This document shows positions 15,749-23,069 of a stretch of DNA of 38,361 nucleotides, one piece after another. Source of the DNA: Alphaproteobacteria bacterium (GTDB taxonomy: Bacteria; Pseudomonadota; Alphaproteobacteria; SHVV01); assembly GCA_016869275.1 (NCBI GenBank), contig VGEO01000021.1:1-38361 (forward strand), in the 5' to 3' direction. The number at the start of each line of letters is the position of its first letter. Within the stretch, counting starts at the first letter, position 1. A model generated the notes under the pieces. It was not told where the DNA came from, did no database searches, and saw only the letters and a program-made list of their open reading frames with translations. The translations under genes were made by a program, and so were the position numbers.

Positions 15749-16423
15749 ATGGATAAGAAACCGACGCTCGCCATTCTGGGGGGCTCCGGCGACTTGGGCG
15801 GCGGCCTCGCGCGCCGCTGGGCCAAAGCCGGCTACCCGCTGGTGATCGGCTCGCGCGACCCCGCCAAGGCGGCGCAAGTGGCGGACGAGATCCGCACCGC
15901 CGCCGGCGGCAGCACCGTCACCGGCGCCACCAACGCCGCCGCGGCCGCGGCCGCCGACATCATCGTGCTCGCGGTTCCAAACGAGAGCCACGACGCCATG
16001 GTCGCGACCATCCGGGATGCCGCCCGAGGCAAGATCGTCGTCGACACCACCGTTCCGCTGGCGCCGCCCAAGGTCAGCACCGTCAACCTGCCGCCCACGG
16101 GCTCGATCGGCAAGGCCACCCAGGACGCGCTCGGGCCTGAGGTCCGGGTCGTCGCCGCGTTCCATAACGTCGCCGCCGACCACCTCCGCCACGACCACGG
16201 CATCGACTGCGATGTGTTGGTGTTCGGGAACGACGCCCAAGCGCGCGAAGCGGTGGTGCGGCTCGCGGCCGACGCCGGGCTCAAGGGCTGGCACGCCGGC
16301 GTCATCGCCAACGCGGTGGTCGGCGAGGCGCTGACCTCGGTGCTCATCTTCATCAACCGCCGCTACAAGATCGACGGCGCCGGCGTGCGCATCACCGGAA
16401 CGCCGCAGCCGGGCGCCGCCTGA
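15749..16423 (+). CDS. npdG: NADPH:F420 oxidoreductase
   Basis: The 224-residue protein has a Rossmann fold opening with LAILGGSGDLGGGLARRWAK and the dinucleotide-specificity segment GYPLVIGSRDPAKA, both typical of the F420-dependent NADP reductase family. Further matches are VVDTTVPL and a late block, VRVVAAFHNVAADHL. The enzyme moves hydride between NADPH and F420, and in aerobic bacteria usually acts to supply F420H2 to LLM enzymes, as NpdG does in picrate-degrading actinobacteria. Its position between LLM genes and cofE fits that role. The gene is close-packed with both neighbours (14 and 10 bases). Confidence 0.88.
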   Translation: MDKKPTLAILGGSGDLGGGLARRWAKAGYPLVIGSRDPAKAAQVADEIRTAAGGSTVTGATNAAAAAAADIIVLAVPNESHDAMVATIRDAARGKIVVDTTVPLAPPKVSTVNLPPTGSIGKATQDALGPEVRVVAAFHNVAADHLRHDHGIDCDVLVFGNDAQAREAVVRLAADAGLKGWHAGVIANAVVGEALTSVLIFINRRYKIDGAGVRITGTPQPGAA

Positions 16424-16433
16424 CGCGTCTGCG

Positions 16434-17195
16434 ATGGCGCGAGCCAAGGTCGACCTCCGCGCGCTGACGCGCTTCCCGCTGATCAAGGCGGGCGACGACT
16501 TGGCCGCGATCGTTTGGCGGCGGCTCAAGGCGCAAAAGCTCGGGCTCGAGGCCGGCGACGTCCTGGTGGTGGCGCAGAAAGTCGTCTCCAAGGCCGAAGG
16601 CCGGTTCGTCGCGCTCGAGACGGTGACGCCAAGCCCGCGCGCCAAAATGCTGGCCGCCCAGACCGACAAGGACCCGCGTGTCGTCGAGCTCATCCTGGCC
16701 GAAGCGCGCGCCGTCATCCGCCAGCGCCCCGGCCTCCTGGTGGTCGAGCATCGCCTCGGCTTCGTGCTCGCCAACGCCGGCATCGATTCCTCGAACGTCG
16801 GCGTCGAGGACACCGTGCTGCTGCTGCCCGAAGACCCCGACGCGTCGGCGGCGCGGTTGCAGGCGCGGCTCGCCGAATTGTCAGGCGTCGCGCCGGCGAT
16901 CGTCATCAACGACAGCCTGGGCCGCGCTTTCCGGAACGGCATCGTCGGCACCGCGTTGGGCGCAATCGGGCTCCCCGCGCTCGCCGATCTCCGCGGCACG
17001 CCCGATCTCTTCGGACGGCCGCTGCAATCGACCGAAGTCGGCTTGGCCGACGAGATCGCCTCGGCCGGCTCGCTCCTTCAGGGCGAAGCCGGCGAGGGCC
17101 AGCCGGTGGTTCTGGTGCGCGGCCTCGATCTCGCCGGTCGTCCATCGGCCGGCGCCGCCCTGGTTCGTGCCGGCGATCGCGACCTCTTTCGATGA
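16434..17195 (+). CDS. cofE: Coenzyme F420-0:L-glutamate ligase (stand-alone CofE)
   Basis: This 253-residue enzyme adds glutamates to F420-0 with GTP. Family blocks are GDVLVVAQKVVSKAEGR, VVEHRLGFVLANAGIDSSNV, INDSLGRAFRNGIVGTALG and GRPLQSTEVGLADEIASAG, where conserved acidic residues hold metal ions. The length equals archaeal CofE and the N-terminal domain of actinobacterial FbiB. The second FbiB domain, a nitroreductase-like FMN reductase that reduces dehydro-F420-0, is absent here and no separate gene for it appears in the window. This matters for the F420 type made. The stop overlaps the cofD start as ATGA. Confidence 0.93.
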   Translation: MARAKVDLRALTRFPLIKAGDDLAAIVWRRLKAQKLGLEAGDVLVVAQKVVSKAEGRFVALETVTPSPRAKMLAAQTDKDPRVVELILAEARAVIRQRPGLLVVEHRLGFVLANAGIDSSNVGVEDTVLLLPEDPDASAARLQARLAELSGVAPAIVINDSLGRAFRNGIVGTALGAIGLPALADLRGTPDLFGRPLQSTEVGLADEIASAGSLLQGEAGEGQPVVLVRGLDLAGRPSAGAALVRAGDRDLFR

Positions 17196-18154
17196 CCGCG
17201 CGCTGGCTCGCGCTTTCCGGCGGGGTCGGCGGCGCCAAGCTCGTCCTCGGCCTCGCCGACACGTTGCCCGATCCGCGCCGGCTCACGGTCATCGCCAACA
17301 CCGGCGACGATTTCGAGCATCTCGGACTCGCGATTTGCCCGGATCTCGACACCCTCATGTACACGCTGGCGGGGGTCGCCAGTCCAGCGACCGGTTGGGG
17401 CCGGGCGGATGAGACCGGGACGTTCATGCAGGCGCTCGCGCGGCTCGGCGGCGAGACTTGGTTCCACCTGGGCGATGCCGACTTGGCGACGCATGTCGAG
17501 CGCACGCGGCGGCTGGCCGCCGGCGAGTCTTTGAGCGTGGCCACCCGCGCGCTCGCCGCGCGGTTTGGAATCGTGGCCGAGATCCTGCCGATGAGCGACG
17601 ATCCGGTGCGGACCGTGATCGTCACGGGTGACCGCGAGCTCGCGTTTCAGCACTATTTCGTACGCGAACGCTGCGAGCCGCCGGTTCGCGCGATCCGTTT
17701 CGAGGGGGCCGCGCAAGCGAAGCCCGCACCTGACGTCCTCGCCCGGCTCGCCGACCCCGACTTGGCGGGCATCGTGATCGCACCGTCGAACCCGCTGATC
17801 AGCATCGATCCGATCCTGGCGGTACCGGGGCTCGAGGCCGCAATTGCCACGGCCGGACGGCCGGTGATCGCGGTGTCGCCGATCATCGGCGGCGAAGCGC
17901 TGAAGGGCCCGACCGCCAAGATGCTCCGCGAACTGGGTGCCGAGGCAAGCGTCGTCGGCATTGCGCGCCATTACCGCGACCTCGTCGATGGGCTCGTGAT
18001 CGACCAGGTCGATGGTGCGCTGGCGAGCGCGGTCGAGGCGCTCGGGCTCGCGGTACATATCGCCCCGACGGTCATGCGGACTCTGGATGACAAGCGGACG
18101 CTCGCTCGCGCCGTGGTCGGGTTCGCAAGTACCCTCACCCGGCGCAGGGACTAG
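17192..18154 (+). CDS. cofD: 2-phospho-L-lactate transferase (CofD/FbiA-like)
   Basis: The 320-residue protein transfers the activated side chain made by CofC onto Fo to give F420-0 or an analogue. It starts with LSGGVGGAKLVLGLAD, continues with IANTGDDFEHLGLAICPDLD, YTLAGV, GWGRADET and FHLGDADLATHVERT, and has MSDDPVRT and ISPIIGGEALKGPTAKML later, all family hallmarks. The ATG overlaps the cofE stop by four bases, so translation is coupled. It ends at TAG 52 bases before cofC, the widest gap in the operon. It belongs with CofC and the FbiC fusion in one pathway. Confidence 0.93.
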   Translation: MTARWLALSGGVGGAKLVLGLADTLPDPRRLTVIANTGDDFEHLGLAICPDLDTLMYTLAGVASPATGWGRADETGTFMQALARLGGETWFHLGDADLATHVERTRRLAAGESLSVATRALAARFGIVAEILPMSDDPVRTVIVTGDRELAFQHYFVRERCEPPVRAIRFEGAAQAKPAPDVLARLADPDLAGIVIAPSNPLISIDPILAVPGLEAAIATAGRPVIAVSPIIGGEALKGPTAKMLRELGAEASVVGIARHYRDLVDGLVIDQVDGALASAVEALGLAVHIAPTVMRTLDDKRTLARAVVGFASTLTRRRD

Positions 18155-18206
18155 CTGCCGACGCCGAGTGGACAGCGCGCCCGGCCCGTGCCAAATCGAA
18201 GCCGTC

Positions 18207-18884
18207 ATGTGGGCCGTCGTTCCCGTCAAGGACTTGGGCGCCGCCAAAGAGCGGCTCGCGGGCGTTCTCGCGCCCGTCGAGCGGCAGGCTCTGTTCCGCG
18301 CCATGGTCGAGGACGTGTTCGCGGCGCTCGCCGCTGCGCGCGGCCTCGAGACGGTCGCGGTGGTGACGCGCGATGTGTGGGCCGAGGCGCTCGCCGCCCG
18401 CTATGGCGCCCGCGTCATGCCGGAGCCGGCGAACCGCGGCCATACCGCCGCGGTCAATCACGCGATCGCCGAACTGATCGCGAACGGCGTCCGCACCATG
18501 CTGACGGTGCCGGGTGACGTGCCGCTCGCGACTGCTGCCGAGATCGAGGCCTTGATTACCGCGCACGGCACCGCGCCGGCGATGACGATCGCGCCGGCCG
18601 CCGACCGACAAGGGTCGAACGCGGTGCTCTTGACCCCGCCCGGCGCGGTCCCGCTCCGGTTCGGGCCCGATAGCTTCTACCCGCATCTCGAGGCCGCGCG
18701 CGCATGCGGGATCGAGCCGACCGTGGTCGAACTCGCCGGTCTCGCCCGCGATGTCGACACGCCCGAGGACTTGGCGGCATTCCTGGCTGTACCGAGCGCG
18801 ACCCGCACCTACGCCTACCTCGCGGCAAGCGGGATCGCGGCACGTCTGGGCTGCCACCCGCGACTCGAAAGGGCGGCATCGTGA
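18207..18884 (+). CDS. cofC: 2-phospho-L-lactate/3-phosphoglycerate guanylyltransferase (CofC)
   Basis: This 225-residue nucleotidyltransferase activates the three-carbon acid that links Fo to the glutamate tail. Family features are WAVVPVKDLGAAKERLAGVL at the N terminus, VPGDVPLATAAEIEAL with the metal-binding Asp, DRQGSNAVLLTPPGA, FGPDSFYPHLEAA and DVDTPEDL. Archaeal enzymes use 2-phospholactate, mycobacterial FbiD uses phosphoenolpyruvate and a Paraburkholderia enzyme uses 3-phosphoglycerate. Here phosphoenolpyruvate seems least likely, because no dehydro-F420 reductase is seen. The ATG at 18207 is preferred because the conserved strand begins right after it. Its stop overlaps the GTG of fbiC. 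Confidence 0.88.
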   Translation: MWAVVPVKDLGAAKERLAGVLAPVERQALFRAMVEDVFAALAAARGLETVAVVTRDVWAEALAARYGARVMPEPANRGHTAAVNHAIAELIANGVRTMLTVPGDVPLATAAEIEALITAHGTAPAMTIAPAADRQGSNAVLLTPPGAVPLRFGPDSFYPHLEAARACGIEPTVVELAGLARDVDTPEDLAAFLAVPSATRTYAYLAASGIAARLGCHPRLERAAS

Positions 18885-21319
18885 CCGCGACGCTGCTCGC
18901 CCGTATCCGCGACGGCTACCGTCCGAGCGCGGCCGAAGCGCTTGCGCTCGCCGACGCCCCCGACACCGCGTCGCTCGCGCGGGTCGCGTGCGAGCTCCGC
19001 GATGCGGGACACGGCGATCGCGTGAGTTACTCGCGCAAGGTCTTCATCCCGCTCACCAAACTCTGCCGCGACGTGTGCGCCTACTGCACCTTCGCCGAGG
19101 TCCCACGCGCGGGAACGCCGCCGCCCTATTTGACGCCCGAGCAGGCGGTCGCGATCGCCAAGGCCGGTGCCGCGGCCGGCTGCAAGGAAGCCCTGTTCAC
19201 GTTGGGCGACAAGCCCGAGCTCCGTTACCGCGTCGCCCGCGAAGCCTTGGACGCCATGGGCTTCGCGTCGACCATCGACTACCTCGCGTCCGTCATGCGG
19301 CGCGTGCTCGACGAGACCGGGCTCCTGCCGCACGCCAATCCCGGCGTCATGACGCCGGCCGAGCTCATGCAACTGCGCGAGGTCTCGGTAAGCCAGGGGA
19401 TCATGCTCGAAAGTGCCGCGGCCCGACTGGGCGAAAAGGGCGGGCCGCATTTCGGCTCGCCCGACAAGGACCCGGCCGTGCGCCTGGCGACGATCGACGC
19501 CGCCGGGCGACTCGCGGTTCCGTTCACGTCCGGCATCCTGATCGGGATCGGCGAGACCCGGCGCGAGCGGATCGAATCGCTCTTGGCGCTGCGCGAGACC
19601 CACGACCGCCACGGCCACCTGCAAGAGCTGATCGTTCAGAACTTCCGCGCCAAGCCCGACACCCGCATGGCGGCGGCCGACGATGCTTCGGCGGACGATC
19701 TCGTTTGGACGATCGCAGTCGCGCGGCTGCTGTTCGGGCCGGCTGCGAACATCCAGGCGCCGCCCAACTTGAGCCCGGGCGCGCTACGAGCGCTGATCGA
19801 TGCCGGCATCAACGACTGGGGCGGGGTCTCGCCGGTCACGATCGACCACGTCAATCCCGAAGCGCCGTGGCCTCATTTGGATGACCTGGCGCGCGCCACC
19901 GCGGCGGCCGGCAAGGACTTGGTCGAACGGCTCGCGATCTATCCGGCGTACGCGACCGCGCCCGAGCGCTGGCTCGATGCCAAGCTCCGCACCGCAACCC
20001 TCAAACTCGCCGATAGTGAAGGGTTCGCGCGCGAGCACGACTGGTCGCCGGGCCAGGACCGGCCGGTGCCGGTCGCTGCCGCGCCGCGCCGCCCGCGCCT
20101 CGATCCCGGGCTCACCCGGATTCTCGACCGCGCCGGCCGCGGCCACGGCTTGACTGAGGCCGAGATCGTCCGCCTGTTCGGCGCGCGCGGCGCCGAAGTC
20201 GCCGCCGTCACCGGCGTTGCCGACCAAATACGGCGCGACATCGTCGGCGACACCGTGACCTACGTCGTCAACCGCAACGTCAACTACACCAACGTCTGCT
20301 ATTTCCGCTGCCAGTTCTGTGCGTTCTCCAAGGGCAAGCTCTCCGAGAACCTGCGCGGCAAACCCTACGACCTCGGGCTCGACGAGATCGCCCGCCGCGC
20401 GCGCGAGGCGTGGGAACGCGGCGCCACCGAGATCTGCATGCAGGGCGGCATTCATCCCGACTACACCGGCGCGACCTATCTCGACATCTGCCGCGCGGTG
20501 AAGGCGGCGGTGCCCGATATTCACATCCACGCCTTCACGCCGCTCGAGGTCTGGCAGGGGGCGAAGACGCTGGGCCGCGACATTGATGCGTTCCTACACG
20601 ACCTGCGCGCGGCCGGACTCGGCACCGTGCCCGGGACCGCAGCCGAGATTCTGGACGACGAAGTCCGCCGCATCATCTGTCCCGACAAGGTGACGACCGA
20701 CGAGTGGCTGGCCGTCATGCGCGCGGCACATCGCGCCGGCTTCCGCTCGACCGCGACCATCATGTTCGGCCACGTCGATCGCCCGCTGCACTGGGCGCGG
20801 CATCTCCTGCGCGTGCGCGCGCTGCAAGCCGAGACCGGCGGCTTCACCGAGCTGGTGCCGCTCCCGTTCGTGCATATGGAGACGCCGATCTATTTGAAAG
20901 GGCGCGCCCGCCCGGGTCCGACCTTCCGCGAGGCCGTGCTGATGCACGCGGTCGCGCGGCTGGCGCTCCATCCGTTGATCGCCAACATCCAAACCTCGTG
21001 GGTCAAAATGGGGCCGGACGGGGTGCGCGCGTGTCTCGCGGCCGGCGCCAACGACGTCGGCGGCACGCTCATGAACGAGACCATCACCCGCGCTGCCGGC
21101 GCGAGCCACGGCCAGGAGATGCCGCCCGCGCGCCTCGAGGCGCTGATCCGCTCGGCCGGCCGGGCGCCGCTCCAACGCACCACCACTTACGATCCCGCGC
21201 CCGAGGAGCGCCGGCGGGTGTCGTTCGCCGCGCTCGATCTGGCCCCGCTGGTCAACACGCCCGCCAAGAAGTACGAGCGCACCGCGACCGCGTCCTCGTA
21301 CGCGCGCCTCGATACCTGA
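18881..21319 (+). CDS. fbiC: 7,8-didemethyl-8-hydroxy-5-deazariboflavin (Fo) synthase, CofG-CofH fusion
   Basis: The 812-residue protein makes Fo, the F420 chromophore, from tyrosine and 5-amino-6-ribitylamino-uracil by two radical-SAM reactions. The CofG half (about 1-390) has the cluster motif LCRDVCAYCTF, with cysteines at about 62, 66 and 69. The CofH half (about 410-812) has NVCYFRCQFCAFSKG, with cysteines at about 473, 477 and 480. Other landmarks are PEQAVAIAKAGAAAGCKEAL and QGGIHPDYTG. Fusion of the two halves is typical of bacteria; archaea encode them separately. It starts at GTG overlapping the cofC stop and is the last gene of the operon, followed by a GC-rich hairpin. Confidence 0.95.
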   Translation: MTATLLARIRDGYRPSAAEALALADAPDTASLARVACELRDAGHGDRVSYSRKVFIPLTKLCRDVCAYCTFAEVPRAGTPPPYLTPEQAVAIAKAGAAAGCKEALFTLGDKPELRYRVAREALDAMGFASTIDYLASVMRRVLDETGLLPHANPGVMTPAELMQLREVSVSQGIMLESAAARLGEKGGPHFGSPDKDPAVRLATIDAAGRLAVPFTSGILIGIGETRRERIESLLALRETHDRHGHLQELIVQNFRAKPDTRMAAADDASADDLVWTIAVARLLFGPAANIQAPPNLSPGALRALIDAGINDWGGVSPVTIDHVNPEAPWPHLDDLARATAAAGKDLVERLAIYPAYATAPERWLDAKLRTATLKLADSEGFAREHDWSPGQDRPVPVAAAPRRPRLDPGLTRILDRAGRGHGLTEAEIVRLFGARGAEVAAVTGVADQIRRDIVGDTVTYVVNRNVNYTNVCYFRCQFCAFSKGKLSENLRGKPYDLGLDEIARRAREAWERGATEICMQGGIHPDYTGATYLDICRAVKAAVPDIHIHAFTPLEVWQGAKTLGRDIDAFLHDLRAAGLGTVPGTAAEILDDEVRRIICPDKVTTDEWLAVMRAAHRAGFRSTATIMFGHVDRPLHWARHLLRVRALQAETGGFTELVPLPFVHMETPIYLKGRARPGPTFREAVLMHAVARLALHPLIANIQTSWVKMGPDGVRACLAAGANDVGGTLMNETITRAAGASHGQEMPPARLEALIRSAGRAPLQRTTTYDPAPEERRRVSFAALDLAPLVNTPAKKYERTATASSYARLDT

Positions 21320-21324
21320 ATCGT

Positions 21325-21360
21325 CCCCCTCCCGCTCCCCTAGCAGGGGGAGGGGTTGGG
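21325..21360. terminator. C-rich/G-rich palindromic hairpin at the end of the F420 operon
   Basis: A CCCCCTCCC...CTCCCCT run is followed, after TAGC, by AGGGGGAGGGG, giving a stem of 7-11 bases with alternative registers. It lies between convergent fbiC and ridA. Similar C/G palindromes are common dispersed elements in alphaproteobacteria, so it may be both repeat and terminator. Confidence 0.55.
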
Positions 21361-21378
21361 GAAGGGGGCCGCCCGCGC

Positions 21379-21774
21379 TCAGGCGAGGGCGATGCACTCG
21401 ATCTCGATGTCGAACTTCCACGGCCACGAGCCCACGGTCACGAACGTGCGTGCCGGCGGATCGTGCGGGAAGTAAGTGCGGTAGATATCGTTGACCTCGT
21501 CGAAATAGGCGGAGTTCGAGATCAGGACCGTGGCCTTGACGACCTTGTCCAACGACGAGCCGGCGGCTTCGAGTGTCGCCTTGATGTTGTCGAGCACGAT
21601 CCGCGTCTGCTGTTTGATGTCGCCGATCGCGATATGCCCGGTTCTTTGATCGATCGGCGGCAGGCCGGAGACGAACACGAATCCGTTGGCCTTGATCGCG
21701 GCCGACAGCGGCACGCGCGCTTTCTCCTCGGCTTCAGTGATCTTGCCGACGCGAATGACTTCCTTCTGTGCCAT
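21379..21774 (-). CDS. RidA/YjgF-family protein, copy 1
   Basis: This 131-residue protein has the RidA fold: KARVPLSAAIKANGFVFVSG, QQTRIVLDNIKATLEAAGSS, then PPARTFVTVGSWPWKFDIEI with the catalytic Arg, closing in EIECIALA with the Glu. RidA enzymes hydrolyse reactive enamines/imines released by PLP enzymes or dehydratases. The substitution of WPW in the active-site loop, where canonical RidA has LP, is shared with copy 2 at 36633-37073 and marks a distinct subgroup. The start is the ATG at 21774. Its own promoter (TTGTGC, 17 bases, CTATCGT) lies upstream, back to back with that of the second NicX-like gene, so the two may be co-regulated. Confidence 0.88.
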   Translation of the reverse strand: MAQKEVIRVGKITEAEEKARVPLSAAIKANGFVFVSGLPPIDQRTGHIAIGDIKQQTRIVLDNIKATLEAAGSSLDKVVKATVLISNSAYFDEVNDIYRTYFPHDPPARTFVTVGSWPWKFDIEIECIALA

Positions 21775-21843
21775 GGGGCCCTCCTCAATTGGCGCTCGCG
21801 ACGATGGGACGAGCGGTGCGGCGGTAGCCGCGGGTGGGGCGCC

Positions 21844-21873
21844 ACGATAGGGGCGGGACGATGACGCGCACAA
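21844..21873 (-). promoter_or_regulatory. Candidate promoter of ridA copy 1
   Basis: On the minus strand TTGTGC (21873-21868), a 17-base spacer and CTATCGT (21850-21844) fit the CTAnnnT pattern. Transcription would begin near 21837, leaving a leader of about 60 bases. Confidence 0.4.
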
Positions 21874-21887
21874 GCCGGACGCGCGGC

Positions 21888-21916
21888 TTGGATTCGCCGG
21901 GATGAGTGCCTACACT
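21888..21916 (+). promoter_or_regulatory. Candidate promoter of the NicX-like/molybdenum hydroxylase operon
   Basis: TTGGAT (21888-21893), 16 bases, CTACACT (21910-21916). The start of transcription would be near 21923, with a GGGAGGAG ribosome site before the ATG at 21967. It lies 14 bases from the divergent ridA promoter. Confidence 0.4.
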
Positions 21917-21966
21917 CGCGCCCCAAGCCTGGACACGGGCGCGAAGCTCTCGGGAGGAGAACGGCG

Positions 21967-23007
21967 ATGATGAATTCGACCATCGGGCCCGATGTGGCCA
22001 AGGCGGCCGAAATCCTGGTCCGCGACTACATGGCGGTGACGCCCAAGGACAGCGTCCTCATCACCGCCGACACCCGCTCCGACATGGCGGTCGTCGACGC
22101 GGTGATGGTCGCGGCCGACAATGTCGGCGCCAAGACTGTCGTCAACGTCATTCCGCCGCTGCCGTTCCAAGGTCGCCTCGCCGACCCCTACATCTCGGAG
22201 CCGATGGCGGCGGCAATGCTGGCCTGCGACGTCTGGGTCGACATGACCTTCCCCTACCTCGCCGGGTCGGGGCAGTGGGACGAAGCGATGAAGCGAAAAC
22301 GCGGGCGCTACCTCCTGTGCGCCGATCTCAAGGCCGACAGCATGGTGCGCATGTTCGGGCGCGCCGACCTCGATGCGCTCTACAAGGTGCACAGGGAATT
22401 CATCGGGTTGATGGCCGATTCGGTCGGCAAGCCGTGTCGGATCACCAACGAGGCCGGAACCGACGTCACCTTCATCAACGACAAAGCGCCCTACCCCAAG
22501 CCGCGCCGCGCCAAGGACCCGGGCTTCTACACCGTGCCCGGCGCGATGGCGATGTTCCCGGTCTACGACTCGGTCAAGGGCCGCATCACCGTCGATTCGG
22601 CGTTCCATGAGTACTACACCGCGATGCCGAGCCCGATGACGTTCGAGCTCGACGGCCGCATCCAGACCGTCACCGGCGGCGGGCCCGAGCGCGGCGTCAT
22701 GGACCGCGCGCTCCGCCGCGCCGGGAGCGGCAACTACGGCTACGTCATCCACTTCACCTGCGGCATCCAGCCGGCGGCGCGCTATACCGGCCGCTGCTTC
22801 GTCGAGGACCAACGCGTCATCGGCAACAACGCGGTCGGCCTCGGCATTCCGTTCTGGCAGCCGGGCGGTGGCGAGAACCACCCCGACGCTGTGGTGTCGC
22901 TGCAGTCGATCTGGGTCGACGGTACGCAGATCGTCGACCGCGGTGCGATCGTCGGACCCGACAAACTCGCGAAGTTCGCCGAGGGCCTGCTGCCCCGCTA
23001 TAGCTGA
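21967..23007 (+). CDS. M29-family metalloenzyme, NicX (2,5-dihydroxypyridine dioxygenase)-like, copy 2
   Basis: This 346-residue protein is a full-length paralogue of the protein at 10691-11725; for example both have GGGPER-VMDRALRRA and FVEDQRVIGNNAVGLGIPFW-type stretches. Predicted metal ligands are His at about 262 (YVIHFTCG) and His/Asp at about 305/307 (ENHPDAVV). As for copy 1, this matches the ligand order of NicX and of M29 aminopeptidases. It has a strong GGGAGGAG site; a second in-frame ATG follows directly. It heads a probable operon with a molybdenum hydroxylase and an alpha/beta-hydrolase-fold protein. That set recalls nicotinate breakdown (hydroxylase, NicX ring opening, NicD deformylase), so a ring-cleavage role is more credible here than for copy 1, yet remains inference. 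Confidence 0.78.
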   Translation: MMNSTIGPDVAKAAEILVRDYMAVTPKDSVLITADTRSDMAVVDAVMVAADNVGAKTVVNVIPPLPFQGRLADPYISEPMAAAMLACDVWVDMTFPYLAGSGQWDEAMKRKRGRYLLCADLKADSMVRMFGRADLDALYKVHREFIGLMADSVGKPCRITNEAGTDVTFINDKAPYPKPRRAKDPGFYTVPGAMAMFPVYDSVKGRITVDSAFHEYYTAMPSPMTFELDGRIQTVTGGGPERGVMDRALRRAGSGNYGYVIHFTCGIQPAARYTGRCFVEDQRVIGNNAVGLGIPFWQPGGGENHPDAVVSLQSIWVDGTQIVDRGAIVGPDKLAKFAEGLLPRYS

Positions 23008-23069
23008 GCCAACCGCCCGCTTTTTTCGCGAACGGCTTATCGAGCGGCCCAGGGTCGTGGCTTCCTTCC

